Shown: positions 29,365-43,602 of the stretch, one piece after another
How positions within the stretch are numbered: position 1 is the first letter of the stretch
How the letters are laid out: each line of letters starts with the position of its first letter
NCBI RefSeq assembly: GCF_963675165.1
Contig: NC_087384.1
Span: 1-64,000 of the forward strand
Origin: Halichondria panicea
Lineage: Eukaryota; Porifera; Demospongiae; Suberitida; Halichondriidae
Direction: 5' to 3'
Length of the DNA stretch: 64,000 bases
The notes under the pieces: generated by a model
Databases searched by the model: none
Told to the model about the DNA's origin: nothing
Seen by the model: the letters and a program-made list of their open reading frames with translations, nothing else
Program-made: the position numbers and the translations under genes

Positions 29365-31282
29365 ATGGCCGCACAAGATGAGCTGCTGAGTTGTCTAGAG
29401 TTGACAGGAAAATGGCGTCCTTCATGGAGGAGGCCTGGTTTGGCTCATAAGACCACTCTTAGGGGGACACTGTCTCGAGACCTTCCAGCATATGATAGTA
29501 TGCATAACGAGGCTACTCAGAGAACACTACTTCACTTGGAGAAGAATATGTTGTTCATGCGAGAGCAGCACAAGGAAACTCTGAGCCAACTGCACAGAGA
29601 GATAGAGAGACTCAAGAATGAGAATAGAGGTATTGTGTGTGTGTGTGTGTGTGTGTGTGTTTGTGTGTACATGTATAACAGGAACCAGATCTACCGCACG
29701 GCTGTTCTGCCTAAGTTAGACTATTGCGGTGCAGTCTGGGACCCTCATCACCACACAGATATAAAAAAACTGGAAAGCGTCCAAAAATTTGCAGGGAAAA
29801 TTGTAACGAAGCAGTGGAGGGCAGAATACCCTGACCTGCTTGCCTCCTTAAACTGGAAACCTCTGTCATCTCGAAGGAAAAACCAAAAACTGAAAGTCTG
29901 CTTTAATATACTTAATAATTTATCTATAATATCTCCCAATGTTTTCACCCTCCATCCTCGCCCTTCCCCCCGTCACCCTCATAATCAAATTATTTTTAAA
30001 CCATATGTTAAAACCCTAGCCCATAGACATTCCTTTTTTGTAAGCGTAATCCCCATTTGGAACTCCCTTCCCCTAAATGTTATCAGTAGCCCTAGCCCAT
30101 CTGCTTTTAAATTATCCCTGTCAAAATTATAGCAATAAGTTAAAAATTTTTTTTTTCCTTTTTTCTTTTTTTCACTTAAGTACACCTGCACCTGCACCTT
30201 TACTTTTTGGTTATGGACTGACTTCATTATTAGCTTCATTTAGCTACCTTGTCATATCCTGTATGCTTCCTCTGCATCAAACATTATAAAGAAAAAAAAA
30301 AAAAAAAAAAAAAAAAAATGACTAACCAATGACAGAGCTTCACTTCAACCTGGTCATGTGTAGAGGCAGTCCTAGTCAACCTTCTGGCGGAGGTGAGTCC
30401 TGATATATAGAGAGTGGGTTGTGTAGTGAGTGAGTGTACAGACAGCGAGGGAGAGGAGGTCCACTCTCTGAGGACCAGTCTAGCACAAGAGAAGACACGT
30501 AATCGTCAGCTCAAAGCTCTCATTGAGAGGAAAGTGTTAGAGGAACAGAAGAGGTGAGCCACTGATTATAATCCACTCCTCCTAGCACTTCCTGACAGTT
30601 GTGATAGTGACTGTGTTATTGGACCTTGTACCTCTGTAATGGACTCTCAACCTCCGACCCTTGCCGAGGCTGAGAGAATGATCACACACTTACAACAGAC
30701 CAACGACCAACAGAGTCATGAGCTCCAACAGATTAAGACAGACCTCCGTGATGTCCTTTACTCTCACAAGTGGACTCCTGATGCATTCCTATTAGCCAGG
30801 GCTTATGTGAATGAGGATGAGGCTACTAAGTGAGCTGTGTACGTATGCAGCAGCTAACACTAACCTCCCTCAAACTGCAGGTCAAAGCTTCCTAGAATAC
30901 CAACAGAGACCAACAACATGTAAGCAACCCCCCCTGTGTGTGTGTGTTCCTATGTCTTGTAAGCAACCCCCCCCCCCCCCTGTGTGTGTGTGTGTTCCTA
31001 TGTCTTGTAAGCAACCCCCCCTGTGTGTGTGTTCCTATGTCTTGTAAGCAACCCCCCCCCCCGTGTGTGTGTGTTCCTATGTCTTGTAAGCAACCCCCCC
31101 CCCCCCCCCCCGTGTGTGTGTTCCTATGTCTTGTACTGCACTGCAGGTTTGAGCGAGCTTATCGTAGGGTACGAGAAGAGGTCACCTTACCAGCGCTCAC
31201 ACCACATGTCAGCACATCATTCCCTCGCAGACAAAAGAAAACTGCAGCTTTGCGCAACAAACTTGAACGATCCCTACAATAA
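29365..31282 (+). CDS. CCDC74: CCDC74 homologue
   Basis: Coiled-coil protein of the CCDC74A/B family, which is linked to spindles and cilia. It starts MAAQDELLSCLELTGKWRPS. The diagnostic helix is LEKNMLFMREQHKETLSQLH with REIERLKNENRELHF, like the LEKSLQFLQQQHSEML and KRENKDLHYKL of human CCDC74. A central acidic helix follows (AEAERMITHLQQTNDQQSHE), and the end is TLPALTPHVSTSF, then QKKTAALRNKLERSLQ, matching the human ILPALKQTPKNNF-type tail. Roughly 250 residues. The first intron (from 29630) contains a TG run and a 5'-truncated LINE. A later intron contains a minisatellite that repeats the splice donor. The start lies 76 bp from that of the divergent proline-rich gene. Confidence 0.88.
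29680..30318 (+). mobile_element. 5'-truncated LINE (reverse-transcriptase C terminus) with poly(A) tail
   Basis: Encodes the C-terminal end of a non-LTR retrotransposon ORF2: IYRTAVLPKLDYCGAVWDPH, LESVQKFAGKIVTKQW, LNWKPLSSRRKNQKLKV, VIPIWNSLPLNV, stopping at 30132. After that come a T-rich 3' UTR and an A tract at 30292-30318. The WNSLP motif is typical of jockey/CR1/L2-type elements. It lacks the catalytic FADD region and endonuclease, so it is a dead fragment. It sits in the sense orientation in CCDC74 intron 1, and the frame is open from CCDC74 exon 1 into it. Confidence 0.88.
30928..31135. repeat. Donor-carrying minisatellite in CCDC74 intron, about 5 copies
   Basis: Unit: TGTAAGCAACCCCCC, a variable C-tract, then GTGTGTGTGTTCCTATGTCT. 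The first copy begins at the exon's own donor (AACAACAT/GTAAGC), and every later copy again has a CTT/GTAAGC donor. C-tract length varies from 7 to about 17. Copies are about 37-50 bp. Confidence 0.85.
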
Positions 31283-31314
31283 GTCAATGTCTTTATCTTC
31301 ATTTAATATCTTGT

Positions 31315-31320
31315 AATAAA
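31315..31320 (+). terminator. Poly(A) signal AATAAA of CCDC74
   Basis: AATAAA 33 bp after the CCDC74 stop codon. It lies within the 99 bp separating CCDC74 from the convergent guanylate cyclase stop, so the two transcripts must end nearly back to back. Confidence 0.6.
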
Positions 31321-31381
31321 ACTAATGATTGCCAAACAATTAAATAAATATAAAAATGATTCAATGACTGTACCCAAGGTT

Positions 31382-32219
31382 CTATAAGATATTGCAGGAC
31401 TGAGGTTGTTCACTAGGTGGTGGTGGTGGTGGTACATGTCTCATCATGTCTGCTGCCATGTCAGCAACAACTCGAGCATGTCCAGCGCTCTCCTCTGCCA
31501 TGGCAACAAGGCCTCTTAAATCATCCACTCCCCACAGAGTGGGAGGGGCTACAGGCACACACCCCACAGAGGGACACCCCACAGTGGGACCCTCTACTGG
31601 GATAGATAGGCTCTCACGAATTCTCAACAGGTTCAGCTCAGACAATTGCATGGTGGGGGGTGTATTGGGCATGGTGGGGGGTCTATTGCTGACTGTGTCG
31701 ACAGTATGTCTCCTTCGAGTGAGTTGATCAGCTAGTGGCCATTCATGTGGTTCTGGTGATACTCTTTTGAGGCTGGGGGGTTCGCGAACTCTAGGAGCGG
31801 GGGGCAGATGGGTCACTGAGGTAGGGGGTGGTTGACCTCTAGGAGCAGGAAGCAGAGGGGTCACTGAATCTTTTTTGCCCTCCACCCAATATGTTGTCAT
31901 GAGCCCTTTTCCCTGAGAGGACACACTAACATGAATAAGAGCGTGTGTGTGTGTGTCTATACCTTGACTTCCACACGCCCTCTCTGCTCTAGAATAAACT
32001 GAGATTCCTTGAGCAATGTGGCAGTGGCCTGACTCACATGTATACGCATGGGCTGCACGAGTGTGTGTGTGTAAGGGCCTGGGGAGCTAGGGGATACAGG
32101 GAACAAGGTACCTGTCCAGTTGCCTCCATTCTTGCTGCCACATTCACAGTGTCTCCAAACACATCATAGCGGAGGATAGAAGCACCCACCACACCTCCCA
32201 CTACCGGCCCACTGTGGAT

Positions 32220-32267
<48 letters not shown>

Positions 32268-33065
32268 ACTCAAACATGATATCTGCTGATAAAAAGTTGT
32301 TACACAATCTGACCTATTATATATCTCCATTCACAGGTAAGGCTATTTATTGGGTTACAGACAACACTCACCCACTCTTATTTCTAGCGGCTGGTTTGTG
32401 GATGGATCATTGATTTTGGATGTGGCATCGATTATAGAGCATGCAAAGTCAGTAATGAAGAGAGCATGTCTCGGCTGTGCTTCAGGAGCTCCACATATGA
32501 CCATGTACCCATCACCAATCATCTCCACCTACACCAATAGAGGGGGGGTCTATAATGAGTGGGGGGGGTCTACAATGAGTGGGGGGGGTCTATAATGAGT
32601 GGCTTACCTTGTACACACCATGTGTATCACAAAGACCATCAAATGCCACACACATGGCATTCAACACACACACCACCTCCATTGGTCTGAGTCTAGAGCA
32701 CATTGGAGTGAAGGAGACAATGTCACTGAACAACACAGATACATGTTCAAACTCTCTACATGTGTTGAGTGGAGTCTCTCCACTGCGCAGCTGATCTGCG
32801 ATTGGCTTGGGTATCATCTGAAACAGCAGTTGATCTGTTTTACGAGAGCTCTCCTCTAGTTGATGACTACGTATCTTTTCCTGTGAGGGTGTGAGAGATG
32901 TGAGGTGTGGGTGGGTGTGGGTGTGTGGGGTGTACCTGGTGGAGTGCTAGATTGAGTTCTGGGTTTTGTCGAGATCCAGCCAGAACATAGTCTCGACTAG
33001 AGTCATGTTTCGAGAGATCGTTGATAAAGATGCCACTCTGATAAAGATCCTCTGGACTCTCAAGC

Positions 33066-33100
<35 letters not shown>

Positions 33101-34129
33101 GTAGTGAGGGGACACACACACGGCTTGTCTTACACAGGAGAGCAGAGGAAGGCAATGGATTGTGTTTCTTTGAGCAACAGCATCTCTCCCTTAAGTGTGA
33201 GTAATGGAGGGTTGGAGGGTTCTAGCTCAATGCTGTCCAGAGCATGGGCTCTAGTCACTGGCTCTGTGGATACTAGCTCAAACACAGTGTTGCAACGGGA
33301 GCATATCTGTATAGACAGTAAAGCATTATATGGCATCATGGTGATATACCTGACTCCATGAGGGAGAGTAAAAGTGTGGCTTCTGCAGTGTGAATGCTTG
33401 AGCCAACCTTCTACCAGCCAGTCCTGGTAGCACCAGCTCAAGCTTCCTGCCTACCCACTGTATAACAAGCTCCTTATCATACACAAAACAGAATGGAAAC
33501 GCTGTCAGAAATGTCTCAGAATCAACGGAAAAGGTCTGCAGTTTGGAAATTGTGGGTTGATTGTGATAGAGCAATTCTCTATTGTCAAAGCGCAGCTCTA
33601 ACACATAGTGCAACTCATTCCCAGTTTCCTCTAGTGACTTCTGGACCACCTCCAACTGCTTGCCATAGATCTGACCCACACGTATCAACTGACCAATCAC
33701 ATACTCTATAAATCCTTTCCTAGAAGTGGTGTAGTGAAGAAGCATCCCATGCTCTGTCTCCTGCTCACAATAGAACGATGGTGGCTTCATCTTGGGATAA
33801 GAGACTCGAAGATATTCGTGTAAATCATCCAATCCATTCAGGAAATCCCTCAAATCTCGTCCCAACACTCGCAATAGTCGAGCATAACCGTACTGTCCAA
33901 CACTCTGAACAAAGTACTCTCCAAACAGTCTCATGATAATGGCTGGCTCCTGCCCTAGCTCCACAGATACTGCCGCTACAAGGTCTCTCATCACTTGGTC
34001 AGAATAGACCTCGTGTGTCACAAACCAGCGATTCTTGAGACCCACTTTCTGACGCACAGTCTCCCAACAACGCTCTCCATAGTTCTCAGTTATAAACTTC
34101 TGGATAGAGTCGAGCAACAAGCCATACAT
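31382..34129 (-). CDS. Atypical soluble guanylate cyclase, Gyc-88E-like (H-NOX)
   Basis: Heme-domain guanylyl cyclase making cGMP from GTP in response to a gas ligand. It starts [20 protein letters not shown]. The H-NOX domain has [20 protein letters not shown] and [20 protein letters not shown]; the His in LHEYL is the expected heme ligand. Wording is much closer to insect Gyc-88E and nematode gcy-31/33 than to vertebrate beta-1. The heme-propionate motif YxSxR reads YTTSR, so Ser is replaced by Thr. After the PAS-like and coiled-coil parts comes the cyclase domain: [47 protein letters not shown] and [16 protein letters not shown] Pro-rich tail of about 170 residues follows. Introns hold TG/CA runs and a short acceptor-carrying repeat at 32540-32600. 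The start is 301 bp from FLCN. Confidence 0.9.
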
Positions 34130-34429
34130 TCTCTTAGGGGCTGAGAGGACACACAGTAGCAATATGAGTGTGGTAGCTAGTTCTATATATCGAGTTACTG
34201 GCTATTATGGTTCAGTAGACTAGTGGAGATGGTATCCTGTTAGTCCTGTTATCCACACATGGCAGTGTAGTAAAATAATGGTTTTGGGTGGGTGGGTGGA
34301 TGTGGCAATGACCAGCCACTCCCACCTTTCCTGCGCAGTCAGCACATAACAATAGTAGTATCTATGCTATCGCTATAAGCGCTAAGAGGTATTATCTGAT
34401 CAGAAACTTTAATATAGGAGAGGTCGATC

Positions 34430-38804
<4,375 letters not shown>

Positions 38805-38906
38805 TATTAATTTTATGTTCATCGTTTTAACTCATCATCAATGTGATATCTGTATAATTGATAAGAAATTGTGAAATTAAAATGATAGATGATGGTTGAT
38901 AGAGTT

Positions 38907-39278
38907 TTAAGAGCTGGCTAGTTTGTCGAGGTCTGAGAGACAGTCTCTGAGCACTGCTCTGGCCAACATTATATCTATAGACAGGAAGAGGTGATAATGT
39001 CACTGCATGGCTATAACAACAGTGTAGGCTTACTCTTCTTGAGTCGGTCAGTGGAGGACTTGCTGTTGGTGTAGGATGGTTTAACATCTCTCCCTATCTC
39101 TTCAATCATACGAAGTAGTTCATTATAATGAGTCTCTAATAATGATTCACTCTCTGGACAATAGGGACAATATCTGATACTGTAATACACATACACACAT
39201 TGTCTCACTCTTGGGGAGGTTGTCTGTAGCTTGCAGCACTCCATTCACTGCCATCGCCGCTGTCTGTGTAGTAGCCAT
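38907..39278 (-). CDS. Small helical protein, about 85 residues, family unknown
   Basis: Three exons on the minus strand: MATTQTAAMAVNGVLQATDN with LPK; then SESLLETHYNELLRMIEEIG with RDVKPSYTNSKSSTDRLKK; then NIMLARAVLRDCLSDLDKLA and SS stop. Splice phases agree if the second acceptor is TATTGTCCAG/AG. The product is a soluble, mostly helical polypeptide of the size and style of small Mediator or BLOC-type subunits, but I cannot place it. It lies 102 bp from the FLCN stop in convergent orientation. A poor assignment of the first acceptor would change only a few residues. Confidence 0.6.
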
Positions 39279-39531
39279 TTTAGTATTGCAAACCACACCC
39301 GTTTACTGGGAATAGGCGTGGTTTGCCAGGCTTGTCGCTGCATGTACTTTAACCCAGCCATTAATATTTTAAATAGAGAACGCCTTGTGTAGTTTCATAA
39401 ATTCAATATTACTGCAAAATCTTTCGTTTTCAATAAAAGGGGTGCGGTGCATAAACTCTGTGATAAAATTATTATGTAAAAATCAAACCTGGCAATACGC
39501 ACAAAAAGTGATAACGTCTACTATAGCAACA

Positions 39532-41756
39532 CTAATTGCTAGGGGTTTCCCCCTCTTGACCACTAGTGTCCACTTTCTCAGCACTAGGCTTTTCTTCAGA
39601 CAATTGTGTATCCACTGAAGCATCTGTAGATGCTGGTGGGGGGTCTTGGATTGGTAGGATGAAGGTGCTAAAGAACGACACAATGACTGTCATATTGTCT
39701 CCAGAACCTTCACTCTTGGCTAGCTGGATAATCGCCTTGGCAACGGTTTGTTTAGACCCCCCAGGGCTTGTTAGATGAGCTTGTACACACGTCACAATCT
39801 CTTCCATACTCAACACATCCCAGATACCATCACACGCTAGCATCAGGTAATCCTCTGTTCCTTCAATGTCAGCCACACTTACATCACCCACTCCAATTAC
39901 AAACTTCTTATCAGGAGCGTCCCCAATAGCACGAGATACAGATAGGTTTCCATTCACTCTCCAAGCACCATTCCACAGCACCACACCGCCGGCCGCTTCA
40001 ATACGCTGCTGCTCATCCTGTACACAATGGTGGGTGTGTCAAGTCTTATCACACACAATGGTGGGTGTGTCAAGTCTTATCACACACATAATAGATACAA
40101 CCCACTTAAGCCTGACTAGAAGCTACAGTGTACACTGTGGGACCACACTATAGGCTCTGTACACTAGTCTACACACTGCAGGCATTCTGCTGCTTGCTTA
40201 TAACGAGTGAGGTCAAGTCCTGCTACATGTTGATATGCAGAAGTCTCTGCACTTAGCAATAATTATGATACATTGAATATGATTGTTTTGACCAAGCAGG
40301 TACACACACACACATTCATTAGACGGATGTGCACCAATTTTATTTCCAATCTCCCAAACACACATAATTATACAGACAGTGCTTACGTCTTGATCTGGTT
40401 TGTGTGGCTTGACTAGTTGAGTGGGGACACTATTCCTGACAATCATAGCTTGTGAGTCGCCCACCCAGCCAGTGTACACCTTATTCCCTCTCTGTAGACA
40501 AGCCACAGCCGTGGTGCCACTGCGAGGCAGGTTCTGAGGAGGTCATGATGGTGTTAGGCTATACACTGGAGTGGCTCACCTTGCTACAAACGTTGTCATC
40601 AGTGACTTTAATGGCGCCCTTGAGAGCGCCTTCTGGGTCATCTTTAAACAGCTCATGTCTCACAAGGTTAGTAAGTAGAGTTATTGCAGCGTAAGAGGCA
40701 GCCTCCACTCCGATGTGCCCATCGAATATAGAGTAGTAGGCTTGGTGAGGATAGTCCTATAAAGAGGGAGAGAGAGTGAGTACAATATACACAGCAGTTG
40801 TATGGGTCCATACCTTTAATCCAAAGAGGGCATTCACGTCCACACACAGCGCATGTCGATCCTCCATTTTCCTGCGAGTGTTCTTGATAGCAAAGATACT
40901 GAGATCCACCTTATCCACTGGGGCAGTCATTAGCGGTAGACTGGCTGCCCACTCTTCACACACACTGTGCAGCTCTATCAGGAGATCACTCAGCACACCA
41001 TCACTGTTATACACTAAGTGAAAGAGTATCAATATCTATGAGATCAGTAAATCAACTCACTTGGTCTGGACTCTTCTTCACTTGGGAGGAGGTACTTGTC
41101 AAGAGAAGTGGACAATCTCTTAAATGCCTCACATGATATGTAGTACGACAGGATACCAGGGCACGATCTAGAGGCATAAAAAATAAAAGCAATGAAGTGG
41201 ACAATCTAAAGACAAAACAAAATTTCTAAATTTGAAGAACAAAAAAGGCCCTGACCGGATTCGAACCGGTGATCTCCTGTTTACTAGACAGGCGCTTTAA
41301 CCGCTAAGCCACAGGGCCTGCTGAGAGAATTTGACCAACTAATTGTTTATTACATGTAACTACAGTACAGATCGGTAAGTAGAAAATAGCAATGGACAAA
41401 CAACCCTTGGTTTATGTACAAAAGACAAAAGTTGGCTGTGCACAGTCCCACAACCATTTATATAATAAATGTACGAACTTTATACAAGACATACCACACG
41501 TACACACGTACACACACTACACACCACCACACACCACACACACCACACACACTACACATACACACACACACACTACACATACACACATGTTATCTCACAG
41601 TTTAGCGAGGTAGTTTTTTGCCTGGTCTAGGCACTCTGCCTCCACCTCAGCCAAGCACAGTTGTGGGTAGTGTGGGGCCAGTGAGGGCCTCTCTTTGCTG
41701 GCCACCTCCTCCAGAAACTTGAGAGCATTCGCTTTAGCTGTCTCAGAGAACTCCAT
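39532..41756 (-). CDS. PP2C-type phosphatase, PPM1E/PPM1F (POPX) family
   Basis: Metal-dependent Ser/Thr phosphatase; the mammalian relatives remove activating phosphates from CaMK and PAK kinases. It starts MEFSETAKANALKFLEEVAS. Then come LHSVCEEWAASLP and the PP2C core: AIKNTRRKMEDRHALCVDVN, DGH in YYSIFDGHIGVEAA, NLPRSGTTAVACLQRGNKVY, GWVGDSQAMIV, GAWRVNGNLSVSRAIGDAPD, LMLACDGIWDVLS and GSGDNMTVIVSFF. The metal-binding Asp residues in MEDRH, FDGH, CDG and GDN are all present. About 430 residues over six exons, with a Ser/Glu-rich tail ending GETPSN. The long first intron (41168-41592) contains a tRNA-Thr gene on the same strand. The start is 244 bp from ATP6V0B. Confidence 0.9.
41246..41318 (-). 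tRNA. tRNA-Thr (anticodon AGT)
   Basis: A 73-nt cloverleaf on the minus strand. The acceptor stem is GGCCCTG / CAGGGCC. The D-loop box is TGGCTTAGCGGTTAAAG. The anticodon stem CCTGT / ACAGG closes the loop CTAGTAA, giving anticodon AGT. The T-arm is CCGGTTCGAATCCGG. No intron and no encoded CCA. A T-rich pol III stop (rc of AAAATTTTG...AAAAAA) follows the 3' end. It lies inside an intron of the phosphatase gene, same strand. Confidence 0.97.
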
Positions 41757-41999
41757 AGCTAGCTAGCTCACCACTGGTCCTAGTATAGTAAAGTGTTCAA
41801 TCCTCCAGAGAGCTGAGTGATTGATTGTTTGGGGCTGTTGATGGGTGTGGAGACAAGGGGGAGGGGCTGGTCAGTCACAAGACCTTTACCTTATCATGTG
41901 ATAAGGAGCTCACAAAATATGCAGTGAGGATTTCATCAGTAAAGAAGCTGTTTTTTGAATTGATCACTAGATATATACGATCACCTTCTACTAACCAAG

Positions 42000-42626
42000 A
42001 TGCTGTGTGGAGCTCACCACCAGATACTCTACTACCTTCTCATATTCACACTTGTGTCTGTGGCCCTCTACTACAATCTCACTGGACTAGGCAGCAGAAT
42101 CGACTTTGGGGAGTTCCTAGGAGGTACCTCGCCTTACCTGTGGTCTGGCCTGGGAGCGGGACTAGCTGTATCACTGTCTATAGTGGGAGCAGCATGGGGC
42201 ATATTTCTGACTGGATCTAGTATTTTGGGTGCTGGAGTCAAGGCTCCAAGAATCAAGACTCGTAATCTCATATCAATCATATTCTGTGAAGCTGTGGCCA
42301 TCTATGGTATTATTATAGCCATTATTATGGTGCAAAAGATCTCTCAAGTATCGGATGAGAAGCTGTATGATGGAAACGGTAGCTACTCTAGTTCTGCTGT
42401 GTTCTCTGGGTTCAGTCTGTTCGGAGCAGGTCTCACTGTAGGCCTCACTAACATCGCATGTGGTCTGTCTGTTGGGCTGGTGGGTAGTGGTGCTGCTCTG
42501 GCTGATGCTCAAGATGGTGCTCTCTTTGTCAAGATTCTTATTATTGAGATCTTTGCAAGTGCCATTGGATTGTTTGGAGTCATTATTGGAATTATTCAAG
42601 CCACTAAAGCGTCATTTGACCAGTGA
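42000..42626 (+). CDS. ATP6V0B: V-ATPase proteolipid subunit c'' (ATP6V0B/Vma16)
   Basis: Membrane rotor subunit of the vacuolar proton pump. A single exon encodes 208 residues, close to the 205 of human. It has an N-terminal hydrophobic helix ([16 protein letters not shown]) and then four proteolipid helices. The signature [20 protein letters not shown] is followed by [20 protein letters not shown], then the helix [18 protein letters not shown] with the proton-carrying Glu. The second repeat is [20 protein letters not shown] and ends in QATKASF. It has no introns, unlike most neighbours. A poly(A) signal AATAAA is at 42794. The 3' end converges with UXT. Confidence 0.96.
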   Translation: MLCGAHHQILYYLLIFTLVSVALYYNLTGLGSRIDFGEFLGGTSPYLWSGLGAGLAVSLSIVGAAWGIFLTGSSILGAGVKAPRIKTRNLISIIFCEAVAIYGIIIAIIMVQKISQVSDEKLYDGNGSYSSSAVFSGFSLFGAGLTVGLTNIACGLSVGLVGSGAALADAQDGALFVKILIIEIFASAIGLFGVIIGIIQATKASFDQ

Positions 42627-42834
42627 TATATAATTAATTATGTGTGTAACTATGTGAACAGTCGTTTGTGTACTAGGTCTTATTGTATGTTGTTCTTAAG
42701 TGGCTCTCATTGTTTATCACCTTTGTCTGTGTGATAGAAATATGTGCTGTGAATGGTCTTTGCCATTATGACACCTTAAAATGAATTTATGAGAATAAAT
42801 GATTAGCATGAACAATTAGGAATTGCATGAACCA

Positions 42835-43293
42835 TCACCATACATGTCTATGAGGCTGCTCTAAAGTGTCACTACTAAATTGCAGTTCATTGAGTGCTTG
42901 AAGCACCATCTTGATTCTAGCATTTATAAGAGATGCTTGATGGGTCAACTCTAAAGCTCTTTCTGTCAGTTCTGTTACCCTCTTGTCCACGTACACACTT
43001 GCTTCCCCTAGCTCCATCTCCAGGAAGAACCCCATTCCTACAGCTACACACAATGTGGAGACATCCTCCACTCTAGCCTGTGTATACACGTTGCAGCCAA
43101 TGTCTACCATAGTCTTGAGAGGAGGGGGTACACTCTGCATGTGTTGTATGGTCTGCTTTAGTTGAGTCAGCTCTCCTATGTCACTGTACAACTGGTCTCG
43201 CTGATTCAACACCATCTTCAGATCTGTCCTCAATCGCTCGTTGAGGAAATCTTCATACTTTTCCACCTTTGCAGGTAACTGAAGGGAGTCCAT
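42835..43293 (-). CDS. UXT: UXT prefoldin-like subunit
   Basis: Alpha-type prefoldin-like protein of the URI/R2TP co-chaperone complex, also a transcription cofactor. A single exon, 152 residues (human UXT 157). It starts MDSLQLPAKVEKYEDFLNER, then LKMVLNQRDQLYSDIGELTQ, VDIGCNVYTQARVEDVSTLC, VAVGMGFFLEMELGEASVYV and DKRVTELTERALELTHQASL, ending HRHVW. The coiled-coil / beta-hairpin / coiled-coil layout and the D-GCN-Y and GFF-EL motifs match the family. It is intronless and pairs head-to-head with the TGF-beta ligand across about 310 bp. Confidence 0.93.
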   Translation of the reverse strand: MDSLQLPAKVEKYEDFLNERLRTDLKMVLNQRDQLYSDIGELTQLKQTIQHMQSVPPPLKTMVDIGCNVYTQARVEDVSTLCVAVGMGFFLEMELGEASVYVDKRVTELTERALELTHQASLINARIKMVLQALNELQFSSDTLEQPHRHVW

Positions 43294-43392
43294 TTACTGA
43301 GTATACCCTGTAAAATGTAATAATTATTAGAGTTATCAAAAAAACACTTCTAATATCTGTTAGGGCAATACCTCCTAGATGAGAGCAGACAT

Positions 43393-43465
43393 GATCCCAG
43401 GCCGAGTTTTCGGTTTTATAACGGTTAGGCAAACCGTTATAAAAGCGAAAACTAGGCCTGGGATC
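43393..43465. repeat. Near-perfect palindrome in the UXT / TGF-beta promoter
   Basis: The left arm GATCCCAGGCC...TTTTATAACGGTT and the right arm AACCGTTATAAAA...GGCCTGGGATC pair over about 34 bp with two mismatches, around a four-base centre AGGC (the arms end in 5-bp CGGTT/AACCG). Either a tiny foldback transposon relic or a regulatory cruciform. No target duplication is obvious. Confidence 0.85.
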
Positions 43466-43602
43466 GAGGCTAGTGCTAGAGCTAGCTATGAGCCACTCCC
43501 ACCTTAATTCCTTCACACAGGTATTATTATAGGAAGTAGATCTAATATTCATTGTCATAGCTGGAGAAATCAGTGCATTCTGCCAAGTCTCAAGCCTGCA
43601 AA

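Noticed and set aside
41392-41613. Small + strand open frame ending in Thr/His repeats
   Set aside because: Runs through CA repeats in the phosphatase intron; no conservation or splice support.
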